From RPQJ01 sp963778185 (GTDB taxonomy: Bacteria > Pseudomonadota > Gammaproteobacteria > Steroidobacterales > Steroidobacteraceae): a stretch of 64,000 nucleotides of DNA. Shown piece by piece: positions 36,701-46,428 of this stretch; within the stretch, counting starts at the first letter, position 1, and each line of letters opens with the position of its first letter. The notes beneath the pieces are model-generated. The model was not told where the DNA came from and ran no database searches. It was given only the letters and a program-made list of their open reading frames with translations. The stretch lies in assembly GCA_963778185.1 (NCBI GenBank), contig CAVZTF010000002.1, positions 186,001 to 250,000 on the forward strand, read 5' to 3'. A program made the position numbers and the translations under genes.

Positions 36701-39700
36701 CATCGGTGCTGGGTATCGCGGCACCGATCCTGCTTCTGTGGCTGGCCGCACCGGGCATCACCGCGTGGTTGAACCGACCGCTGGTCCGCCCGGAGTCCAG
36801 GCTGACCCAGCCGCAGCAGGAGTTTCTCCAAGTCCTCGCGCGGCGGACCTGGGCGTTCTTCGAGACCTTCGTCGGCCCGGACGACCACTGGCTCCCGCCG
36901 GACAACGTCCAGAAGCAGCCGGGCCCGATGGTGGCGCACCGTACCTCGCCGACCAACATGGGCCTTGCGTTGCTGGCCAACCTGGTCGCCCATGACTTCG
37001 GCTACCTTCCGACCGGGCGGCTGCTCGAACGTACCGCCCGGGCCCTGCGCAGCATGGCGTCCCTGGAACGGCACCGTGGTCACTTCTACAACTGGTACGA
37101 CACCCGGAGCCTGCAGCCGCTGCTGCCGATGTACGTGTCGACCGTGGATAGTGGAAACCTTGCCGCCCACCTGCTTACGCTTCGCGTGGGGCTGCTGGCG
37201 TTGCCCGACGAACCGATCGTGCCGCGACGGGTGTTCGCAGGGCTCGGCGACACGCTGGGCGTCGTCACGCAATTGCAGGCAGGCGACGCCACGAAACAAC
37301 AGATGGAACTGCGGCGCGAACTCGACCTGGCCATCGCGGCCGGAGTGACGACGCCCGGCGACGCCCGGCGACGCCTCGACCGTCTGGTCGTGCTCGCGGG
37401 CGAGCTCGCGGCGACCGGTGGCAGCGCTGCGGTCGCGACGCCGACCGACGCCATTGCGCAGCAGGACTGGACCCGCATGCTGCTGGACCATTGCCTGGCC
37501 GCCCGCGATGACCTTGCAGCACGTGCCCGATGGACGTCGCTGCCCAGCCCGCCGGCCGGGCTCGAGACCCTGCTGCCGCATGCCCGGGTACCAACGCTGC
37601 GCGAAGTCGCAGGACTCGAGGAGCGCGTGCTGCCGATCATCGAGCGGGAACTCGCCGCGGACCGCGACGCTTCGACGCACGCGTGGCTGCGCGACTTCCG
37701 CGTCGAGATTGCCGCAAGCAGCGCAGTTCGCACGGCAGGACATCGCCACCATCGAGGAACTGGCCCGGCAGGCTGACGGGTTCGCGACCCCGGACTTCGA
37801 CTTCCTGTACGACACCAGTCGGCGCCTCCTCACGATCGGTTACAACGTGACGGAACGACGTCGCGACCCGAGCTACTACGACCTGCTGGCATCGGAGGCG
37901 AGGCTCTGCAGCTTCCTCGCGATCGCCCAGGGGCAGTTGCCGCAGGAGAACTGGTTCGCGCTGGGACGATTGCTGACGGTCGCCGGCGGCGACCCGGTGC
38001 TGGTCTCCTGGAGCGGCTCGATGTTCGAGTACCTGATGCCGCTGCTGGTGATGCCCGAGTTCCCGAACACCCTGCTCGAGCAGACCAGCCGGTCGGCGGT
38101 GCGTCGCCAGATTGAGTACGGCAACCAGCGCGGCGTGCCCTGGGGGATGTCCGAATCCGGCTACAACATGGTCGACGCGAACCGCAACTACCAGTACCGC
38201 GCGTTCGGCGTACCGGGACTGGGACTGCAGCGCGGGCTTGCCGACGACCTGGTCGTGGCCCCGTACGCGTCCGCCCTCGCGTTGATGGTCGAGCCCGAGG
38301 CCGCATGCGAGAACCTGCAGCGCCTCGCCACCGACGGGCTGCTCGGCCAGTTCGGAATGTACGAGGCCGTCGACTACACCCCGTCACGGATACCGCGCGG
38401 CCAGGCGATGGCTGTGGTGCGGTCCTACATGGCCCACCACCAGGGAATGAGCCTGCTCGCGATCGCGGACCTGCTGCTCGACCATCCACTGCAGCGGAGG
38501 TTCGCGTCGGACCCCCAGTGCCAGGCCACCCTGATGCTGCTGCACGAGCGGATCCCGAGGGCGGCGCCGTTCCTTGCACACCCTGCCGAGTCGCCGCTGA
38601 CGCATGCGGCAGCCGAGACCGCTGCACCTCAGATCCGGATCATCAACCGCCCGGACACGCCCGTGCCAGAAGTGCAACTGCTGTCGAATGGCCGGTATCA
38701 CGTGCTCGTGACGGCCGCCGGTGGCGGCTACAGCCGCTGGAATGACATGGCGGTCACCCGCTGGCAGGAGGACCCGACTCGCGACCACTGGGGCAGCTTC
38801 TGCTACATCCGCGACACGGCGACCGGCACATTCTGGTCGAACACCGCGCAACCGGTGCTGAAACGGCCCGACCGCTACGAAGCGGTGTTCACCGAGGGAC
38901 GAGCAGAGTTCCATCGGCAGGACCGCGTCGACAATTCGCTCATCGAGACCCGCACGGAAATCGTCGTCTCGCCCGAGGATGACATCGAGCTGCGCCGCAT
39001 CCGGCTCATCAACCGGTCCGGCGAGCGGCGCACGATGGAGGTCACGAGCTACGCCGAAGTCGTCCTGGCGGCGCCGATGGCCGACGCGCTGCACCCGGCC
39101 TTCAGCAAGCTGTTCGTGCAGACCGAGATCGTGCGGTCGAAGCGAGCCGTGCTGTGCACGCGCCGGTCCCGGGCGCACGGCGAACAGTCGGGCTGGCTGT
39201 TCCACCTGATGGCGGTCACGGGCGTCGCGACCGGTGAGATGTCGTTCGAAACCGATCGTGCGCGATTCGTCGGCCGCGGGCGGACCCTCGCCGACCCGCG
39301 CGCACTCGCCGAACGAGGCCAGCTCTCCGGCACCCAGGGCTCGGTACTGGACCCTGTCGCGGCCATCCGTCAGGTGGTCATCCTCGAGCCGGACGCGACG
39401 GCCACGATCGACCTGTTGACCGGCGCGGCCGCCGCGCGCGAGACGGCGGAGCACCTGATCGATCGATACCAGGACCGCCACCTGGCCGACCGGGTCTTCG
39501 ATCTCGCGTGGACGCACAACCAGGTCGTGCTGCAGCAGTTCGGCATCTCCGAGGCCCAGGCGCAGGAATACGAGCGCCTGGCAGGCTCGGTGATCTTCGC
39601 CAACGCCGCAATGCGAGCCGACGCCGGCGTCATCCTGAAGAATCGTCGCGGCCAGTCGGGACTCTGGGGGTATGCGATTTCCGGCGACCTTCCGATCGTG

Positions 39701-42517
39701 CTGCTGCAGATCGCGGACCTCGCGAACATCGCCCTCGTCCGGCAGCTCCTGCAGGCCCGTGCCTACTGGCGCCTGAAAGGACTCGTCGTGGACCTCGTCA
39801 TCTGGACCGAGGACCAGTCCGGGTATCGACAGCAACTCCACGACGCAATCATGGGGCTGATCGCGGCCGGCGTCGAAGCCAACGCACTGGACCGCCCGGG
39901 TGGCATCTTCGTGCGCCACGCAGACCACATATCCCTGGAAGACCGGCTGCTGCTGCAGTCCGTCGCGCGGCTCATTCTCGTCGACAGCCGCGGCAGCCTC
40001 TCGGAGCAGCTCAAGCGTCGGCGCGCGCCCGAGGCGGGAATACCCGACCTGCAGGCCGTCACGACGCGCCCTCCCGTGGCGCGAGCGGCCACGGTCTCAC
40101 CGCGCGTCGACCTGATACTGTCGAACGACATCGGCGGCTTTACGCGAGACGGACGCGAATACGTCGTCACCCTCACGCCCGGAAGGACCACGCCGGCGCC
40201 CTGGGTCAACGTGATCGCCAACGCGCAGTTCGGGACAGTGGTGTCCGAGAACGGCGTCGGCTACACGTGGAGTGAGAACGCACACGAGTTTCGCGTGACT
40301 CCGTGGCACGACGATCCCGTCACGGATGACAGTGGTGAGGCGTTCTACCTGCGCGACGAGGAGACGGGGCGGTTCTGGTCGCCGACGCCATTGCCGGCAC
40401 CCGGCGGAGGCCCGTACGTCAGCCGGCATGGCTTCGGCTACAGTGTCTTCGAGCACGACACCGCCGGCATCTACTCCGAGATGACGGTCCACGTCGCTAC
40501 GGACGCCCCCGTCAAGTTCTCGGTGCTGAAGGTCCGCAACGACTCAGGGCAGGCGCGTCGACTGTCCGTGACCGGCTACGTCGAATGGGTCCTCGGCGAC
40601 TTGCGACCGAAGTGCGCGATGCACGTGATGACCGAGATCGACGCGGCGACCGGAGCGCTCTTCGCACGCAACCCGTTCAACCCCGAGTTCCCCGATCGCG
40701 TCGCCTTCTTCGACGTCGACGAGACCAGCCGGACGGTCACCGGCGATCGAGGGGAGTTCGTGGGCCGCAATGGGTCGCTGCAGCACCCTGCGGCGATGAA
40801 GCGCGCACGCTTGTCGGGCAAGGTCGGTGCCGCCCTCGATCCCTGCGCGGCGATCCAGGTTGGCTTCGAACTCGCGCCCGGGCAGGAGCGGCAGTTCGTC
40901 TTCCGCATGGGCGTCGGCACGAACCTCGGCGAAGCCCGTGCGCACGTGGCCCGGTTCCGCGGTGCCGCGGCCGCGCGAACAGCGCTCGAACGGGTGTGGG
41001 AATACTGGAAGCGGACGCTCGGCACCGTGCAGGTGGAGACGCCCGACGAATCGATCAACGTGCTGGCCAACGGCTGGCTCGTCTACCAGACACTGGCTTG
41101 TCGCTTGTGGGCGCGCAGCGGTTACTACCAGTCCGGCGGCGCCTTCGGCTTCCGCGACCAGCTGCAGGACGTGATGGCACTCATCCATGCCGAGCCTGGG
41201 CTGGTCCGCGCGCACCTGCTGCTGTGCGCCAGCCGGCAGTTCGTCGAGGGGGACGTCCAGCACTGGTGGCATCCGCCGCTGGGTCGCGGCGTGCGCACGC
41301 GCTGCTCGGACGATTACCTCTGGCTGCCGCTCGCCACCTCTCGCTACGTGCTGGCGACCGGGGATACGGGCGTGCTCGACGAAACGGCGCCGTTCCTCGA
41401 AGGGCGGGCGGTCAACCCGGAGGACGAGTCCTACTACGACCTGCCCGGCCGATCACGCGAGTCCGCCTCGCTGTACGAGCATTGCGTGCGCGCCGTTCGC
41501 CACGGGTTCAGGTTCGGGGAGCACGGCCTGCCGCTGATCGGTTCCGGGGACTGGAACGACGGCATGGACAGGGTGGGCATCCACGGCAAGGGTGAGAGCG
41601 TCTGGCTGGCATTCTTCCAATGCGAGGTGCTGCGCCAGTTCGCAAGGCTCGCCCGCCAGCGCGACGATGCGGCCTTCGCGGAAGAATGTGACGCCATCGG
41701 ACGCCAGTTGCGCGTGAGCATCGAGCAGCACGGGTGGGATGGCGCGTGGTACCGCCGCGCGTACTTCGACGACGGGACGCCGCTCGGCTCCGCTTCGAAT
41801 GCCGAGTGTCGGATCGATTCAATCGCTCAGAGCTGGTCGGTGCTGTCCGGAGCGGGCGACGCCGGACGTTCGCGGCAGGCCATGGACGCGGTGGACGAAC
41901 ACCTCGTCAGGCGCCGCGACGGACTCGTGCAGTTGCTCGATCCACCCTTCGACGAGTCGAGCCTCGACCCGGGCTACATTCGCGGCTACGTGCCGGGCGT
42001 GCGCGAGAACGGCGGTCAGTACACTCATGCGGCAATCTGGGCCTCGATGGCGTTCGCCGCGCTGGGTGACTGCCGGCGCGCATGGGAACTGCTCACGCTG
42101 ATCAATCCCGCGAACCACTCACTGTCGGAAGACGCAGCGGAGAGGTACAAGGTCGAGCCGTACGTCGTCGCCGCAGACGTCTACGCCTCGTCGTCGCACG
42201 TCGGACGTGGCGGCTGGACCTGGTATACGGGTTCGGCGGGGTGGATGTACCGCCTCATCCTCGAATCGCTGCTCGGCCTGCGGCTCGAAGTCGACAAGCT
42301 GCGTTTCGAGCCGTGCCTGCCGGCGCACTGGACGTCGTTCAGGATTCATTACCGTTACCGCGACACCCCATACCACATCGTCGTCACGCAGGTGCCTGCA
42401 ACGGACGGCCAGCGGACGGGCGTGGTAACCGTCGCGGTCGATGGCACGATCCGCCCCGACGCCGCGGTGTCTCTCGTCGACGACCGCCAGGAACACACCG
42501 TCGAGGTTTTCGTTTAG
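33754..42517 (+). CDS. ndvB: Cyclic beta-1,2-glucan synthase (NdvB/ChvB type), one frameshift
   Basis: An 8.76-kb gene, about 2920 codons, matching the roughly 2800-2900 residues of NdvB. N-terminal third: GT84 glycosyltransferase with transmembrane helices (about 430-500, 840-890 and 960-1010), YVITLDTDTQLPRDAARQF, and RRHRWIRGDWQIASWLL. Middle: glucoamylase-like region (NWYDTRSLQPL, SWSGSMFEYLMPLLVMPEF, MAHHQGMSLLAIADLLL). C-terminal: two supersandwich/GH94 phosphorylase regions (YYQSGGAFGFRDQLQDVMAL, DWNDGMDRVGIHGKGESVW). It makes periplasmic cyclic glucan at the inner membrane. A one-base shift at about 37720 joins the halves. The start is taken as TTG 33754 with AGGAG at 33741-33745; GTG 33730 is the alternative. 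Confidence 0.9.
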
Positions 42518-43125
42518 GCGAGATCGCGCGCGAGCGAATCGCGAGATGCCTGCGGCAGCGGATCGACGGCGTGCCGGTAGTTCTCGTGATCGACACCGAT
42601 CGCGATCGCCGCACCGCCCTTCACTGCGGTGACCATGGCCGGCGTCAGTTCGAAGCGCAGGAAGTGCACCGAGGAGGTCTTCTCCTCGTTCTCGCGCTCG
42701 AGGTCCTCGTCGGCGATGGCGTACACGCGTTCGCAGCCCGCCGCCTGCACCCAGCAGCGGTCCTCGACGCCCCTGAGGCCCGCGAGCGCGGTCTTGCGCA
42801 CCACCGGGTCCGGGTACTCGATGAGCAGGGTCGCCTTCCAGTTCGCGCCGTCGGGGATCAGCGGGTTGTAGGCCGCGAGTTCGTCGGCGATGCCCTCGGA
42901 CTCGAAGATGCGCTCGATGCGCAGCATCTCCTGCACCTGGTACTGCACCGTGAGGCGGTCCTCGAACAGCCACGTCGCGTTCGGCCCGCACTGCACGGTG
43001 CGCGCCTTCTTGTGCGCGATGACGCGCGGGCGGAAGTCGGCGCGCTGCTTCGCGTACTGCTCGAGGCTGAACAGGTCCTCTGGGCGGAGCTTGCCCGGCG
43101 CCGGCGCGGTCGTCGTCGTGTTCAT
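42514..43125 (-). CDS. DUF3501 family protein
   Basis: A 203-residue soluble protein; blocks LRPEDLFSLEQYAKQRADFR, GPNATWLFEDRLTVQYQVQE and EEKTSSVHFLRFEL are those of DUF3501. The family function is unknown, but it is almost always encoded with a heterodisulfide-reductase-like Fe-S protein and rubrerythrin, as here, pointing to redox or peroxide defence. It starts 3 nt after the Fe-S gene ends and converges with ndvB, the stops overlapping by 4 bp. Confidence 0.88.
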   Translation of the reverse strand: MNTTTTAPAPGKLRPEDLFSLEQYAKQRADFRPRVIAHKKARTVQCGPNATWLFEDRLTVQYQVQEMLRIERIFESEGIADELAAYNPLIPDGANWKATLLIEYPDPVVRKTALAGLRGVEDRCWVQAAGCERVYAIADEDLERENEEKTSSVHFLRFELTPAMVTAVKGGAAIAIGVDHENYRHAVDPLPQASRDSLARDLA

Positions 43126-43128
43126 TTC

Positions 43129-44498
43129 CTAGCGGTCCTCCAGGATTCCGTACGCCATGCGCAGCAGCGTCAGCGGGTGCGTGGGACCCTTCGCCCCCTC
43201 GGCGAGGCCGGATTCGATCTGGTGGCCGGCCATCGGGCAGTCGCTCGCGTAGAAGTCGGGCGCGGCCTGCTCCACTTTGTTGAACACCGGCTTGCCGATC
43301 TTCATCGAGATGTCGCGGTACTCCCGCTTCACGCCATACGTGCCGTTGTGCCCCGAGCAGCGCTCGATCGCCTCGACCTCGGTGCCGGGGACGAGCTTCA
43401 GCACGTCGCGCGTCTTGAGCCCGAGGTTCTGCACGCGCAGGTGGCAGGGCACGTGGTAGCTCACCTTGCCGAGCTGGCGCGCGAAGTCGGTCCGCAGCAG
43501 GCCCGCCTTGTGCCGCAGCATGAGGTATTCGAACGGGTCGAACATCGCCGCCTTGACCTTCCGCACCTGCGGGTCGTCCGGGTACAGCAGCGGCAGTTCC
43601 TGCTTGAACATCAGCACGCAGGACGGGATGGGCGCCACGATGTCGTAGCCCTGGTCGATCATGGCCACCATCGCGGGGATGTTGACGTTCTTCGCCTGCT
43701 CGATCGACTCGAGGTCGCCGAGTTCGAGCTTCGGCATGCCGCAGCAGCGCTCCTGCGGGATCACCTTCACCGCGATGCCGTTGTGGCGGAACACCGCGGC
43801 CAGGTCGGCGTCGATGTCGGGCTCGTTGCGATTGCAGTAGCAGGTGGCGAACAGCGCCACCTTGCCCCTGGTCTCGGCCGTGGGCTTCGCCTCGAGCCCG
43901 GGCTGGTCGCCGCGTGCCACGCGCTTGCGGCCGGAGTCGCTGTGGTAGCCGGGAATCGGCGCCTCGGGATGCACGCCCAGGGTCTTGTCGAGCATCTTGC
44001 GGCCGAACCCGCTGCGAGTTGACCGCATTGACGAGCTGCGACACCACCGGGATGCCGGCGATGGCCCCGACGAGGTCCGTGGCGGTCAGGACCTTGTTGC
44101 GCAGCGGCGCTCCTTCCTTGCGGAACTGCACGGCCTTGGCGCGCAGCATCAGGTGCGGGAAGTCGATGTTCCAGGGGTGCGGCGGCACGTAGGGACACTT
44201 GGTCATGTAGCACATGTCGCACAGGTAGCAGTGGTCCACGACCTCCCAGAAGACCTTCTTGTCGACGCCGTCGAGCTCCGAGCGTGGGCGAGGCGTCGAT
44301 GGCGTCGAAGAGCAGCGGGAAGGCATTGCAGAGGCTGAAGCAGCGGCGGCATCCGTGGCAGAGGTCGTAGACGCGCTCGAGTTCCTTGACGAGCGACGCC
44401 TCGTCGTAGAAGTCGGGATCGCGCCACTCGATCGGGTGACGCGTGGGTGCGGCGAGACTGCCTTCGCGCCCGGCCGGCGTGGGTGTTCCTTCAGCCAT
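43129..44498 (-). CDS. Heterodisulfide-reductase-like (GlpC-type) Fe-S oxidoreductase, frameshifted
   Basis: Start ATG 44498 (MAEGTPTPAGREGS) has AGGAG 6-10 nt upstream. The N-terminal half carries two [4Fe-4S] ferredoxin-type clusters: CHGCRRCFSLC and CYLCDMCYMTKCPYVPP. The C-terminal half has two CCG-type domains, QERCCGMPKLELGD and ERCSGHNGTYG, in which the second lacks the usual double Cys. Two one-base shifts, near 44281 and 44018, split the frame; bridging them gives about 455 residues of continuous homology. The substrate is unknown. It is part of the rubrerythrin / Fe-S / DUF3501 set, separated from rubrerythrin by a strong terminator. Confidence 0.82.
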
Positions 44499-44535
44499 CG
44501 TGTTCTCCTCGACGACGCCTGGCCCGGCCAGGCGG

Positions 44536-44566
44536 AAAAAAAGGGCGGACCCGCGGGGCCCGCCCT
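44536..44566 (-). terminator. Rho-independent terminator after rubrerythrin
   Basis: On the minus strand AGGGCGGGCCC pairs with GGGTCCGCCCT (11 bp with one G-U) around a CGC loop and runs directly into seven Ts. It lies between rubrerythrin and the Fe-S gene, so downstream genes depend on read-through or their own promoter. Confidence 0.88.
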
Positions 44567-44591
44567 CTCGCAACCGGCAACGGTCGGTCGA

Positions 44592-45009
44592 TCAGAGGGC
44601 GTCGAGCGCCTTCTGGAAACGGTTGGCGTGCGAGCGCTCGGCCTTGGCCAGCGTCTCGAACCAGTCGGCGATCTCGTCGAAGCCTTCGTCGCGCGCCGAC
44701 TTCGCCATGCCCGGATACATGTCCGTGTACTCGTGCGTTTCGCCGGCGATGGACGCCTTGAGGTTGCTCGACGTCGGGCCGATCGGCAGGCCGGTGGCCG
44801 GGTCGCCCACGGCCTCGAGGTACTCGAGGTGGCCGTGCGCATGGCCGGTCTCGCCTTCGGCCGTCGAACGGAACACGGCGGCGACGTCGTTGAAGCCCTC
44901 GACGTCGGCCTTCTGGCGCGAAATACAGGTAACGGCGATTCGCCTGCGACTCGCCGGCGAATGCGTCCTTCAGGTTCTTCTCGGTCTTCGTGCCCTTCAA
45001 GTTCTTCAT
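44592..45009 (-). CDS. Rubrerythrin-family protein without rubredoxin domain, one frameshift
   Basis: About 139 residues once one extra base near 44922 is skipped. The di-iron four-helix bundle motifs are GESQANRRYLYFAQKAD, STAEGETGHAHGHLEYLE, IAGETHEYTDMYPGMAKSA and KAERSHANRFQKAL; the C-terminal rubredoxin (CxxC) domain of classical rubrerythrin is absent. Such proteins reduce peroxide in the cytosol. Start ATG 45009 has GGAGGT 5-10 nt upstream. Expression is probably controlled at the palindromic site just upstream (45053-45067) and ends at the terminator downstream. Confidence 0.87.
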
Positions 45010-45034
45010 CGGTACCTCCACGGGTCGTGCGTTG

Positions 45035-45048
45035 GCCGCACATGCGGC
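45035..45048 (-). promoter_or_regulatory. Small hairpin in the rubrerythrin 5' leader
   Basis: GCCGCA-CA-TGCGGC is a perfect inverted repeat between the promoter and the ribosome-binding site; the loop would be tight, so it may open to 4 nt. Function unknown. Confidence 0.35.
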
Positions 45049-45049
45049 T

Positions 45050-45078
45050 TCTTTAGACTTAGTCTAACGTGCGTCCAA
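45050..45078 (-). promoter_or_regulatory. Rubrerythrin promoter overlapped by a 7-1-7 palindromic operator
   Basis: Perfect inverted repeat TTAGACT-T-AGTCTAA (45053-45067). On the minus strand a -35-like TTGGAC (45073-45078) and a weak -10 TAAAGA (45050-45055) are 17 nt apart, with the palindrome filling the spacer. The 7-1-7 layout is the same as in PerR/Fur-type boxes, but the bases differ from the PerR consensus, so the regulator is unknown. Confidence 0.6.
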
Positions 45079-45215
45079 TCTAGTGCGGAACGCTGATCAA
45101 GTCAACGCTATCACCGACATCCATGCGGCGCGATCCGGACACAACGCTATTGCGGTTTGGCCTGCGTTGACCCCTCCGGCCCCCTGTGCAAACCTTGCGC
45201 GCCCCGGAGGCCGCC

Positions 45216-45455
45216 GTGACCAGCAAGAAATCCAGGACCCTTGACTTCGAACAGGCGCTCGGCGAGCTCGAGACGGTCGTGGAACGGCTCGAGCACGGCG
45301 AATTGCCGCTCGAGGAGGCCCTGAAGCAGTTCGAGCGCGGCATCGCGCTCGCGCGCAGCTGCCAGGCGTCGCTGCAACAGGCCGAGCAGAAGGTGGCCAT
45401 CCTGCTGCAGAAATCCTCCGACGCCGAGCCGGAGCCGTTCGAGCCGGACGCCTGA
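45216..45455 (+). CDS. xseB: Exodeoxyribonuclease VII small subunit
   Basis: A 79-residue helical protein with the family block LDFEQALGELETVVERLEHG followed by LPLEEALKQFERGIALARSC. It associates with XseA to degrade single-stranded DNA. The GTG at 45216 is chosen because GGAGG (45206-45210) precedes it by 5 nt and the length then fits the family; GTG 45186 would add ten residues. It is first in the conserved xseB-ispA-dxs order. Confidence 0.92.
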   Translation: MTSKKSRTLDFEQALGELETVVERLEHGELPLEEALKQFERGIALARSCQASLQQAEQKVAILLQKSSDAEPEPFEPDA

Positions 45456-45479
45456 GCGGTCGCCGAGGTCCGCCCTTCG

Positions 45480-46379
45480 ATGCAGTCCGCCCTGACGAAG
45501 CGCCTCGCCGAATGGCAGGCCCGGGTCGAGCGCGAACTCGACCGCTGGCTGCCGCCCGAATCCGCGCTGCCCCAGCGCCTGCACGCTGCGCAGCGCTACA
45601 GCGTGCTCGGCGCCGGCAAGCGCATCCGACCCGCGCTCGTCTACGCGACCGCCGAGACTCTCGGCACCCCGCTCGAGCGTGTGGATGCGCGCCGCCTGTG
45701 CGGTCGAACTGATCCACGGCTACTCGCTCGTGCACGACGACCTGCCGGCGATGGACGACGACGACCTGCGCCGCGGCCGGCCGACCTGCCATCGCGCGTT
45801 CGACGAAGCCACGGCGATCCTCGCCGGGCGACGCCCTGCAGGTACTGGCCTTCAAGGTGCTCGCGAGCCATCCGGGGCTGCCGGCAGATCCCGCGATCCG
45901 CATCCGCCTCATCGACATCCTCGCGGATGCGAGCGGCACTGCGGGCATGGCCGGCGGCCAGGCTCTCGACCTCGCGGCCGAGGGCCGCTCGCTCAGCCTG
46001 CCGGAGGTCGAGCAGGTGCACGCGCTCAAGACCGGGGCGCTGATCCGCGCCAGCGTGCTGATGCCGGCCAATTGCGCGGAGTCACGCTCGCCCGAGGGCC
46101 TCGAGGCGCTCGGAAGCTTCGGCGCGCTGGTCGGCCTGGCGTTCCAGATCCAGGACGACATCCTCGACGTCGAGGGCGACACCGCCCTGCTCGGCAAGCA
46201 CGACCGGCGGCGACGAGGCGCGCGCCATGCCGACCTACCCGGCCGTCGCGGGCCTGGAGGCCGCCCGAGCGCGCGTGAGCGAGCTGCACGGACTCGCTGC
46301 CGCCATCCTCGATGCGCAGGGCTGCGCCCGGGGCCCGCTCGCGGCGCTGGCGGACTGGCTGCTGACCCGACGGCACTAG
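45480..46379 (+). CDS. ispA: Farnesyl/geranyl diphosphate synthase, frameshifted
   Basis: A prenyl transferase of about 299 residues after skipping three single extra bases (about 45690, 45830 and 46205). Motifs: AAQRYSVLGAGKRIRPALVY, first Asp-rich site HDDLPAMDDDDLRRG with DDxxxxD spacing, and second Asp-rich site GLAFQIQDDILDVEGD. The C-terminus runs GLEAARARVSELHGLAAAI to LTRRH. It makes C15 (or C10) isoprenyl diphosphate. The context between xseB and dxs is the standard gammaproteobacterial isoprenoid operon. Essential in most bacteria, so real loss is unlikely. Confidence 0.88.
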
Positions 46380-46428
46380 CGCGCCACTAGCCGGATAGGC
46401 CGCGCCGCGGTGCGGTAAACTGCGCAGA

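Noticed and set aside
42119..45043. Single long minus-strand frame of 974 codons
   Set aside because: Only its middle portion (clusters CYLCDMC and following) is real, belonging to the frameshifted Fe-S gene; the rest is out-of-frame.
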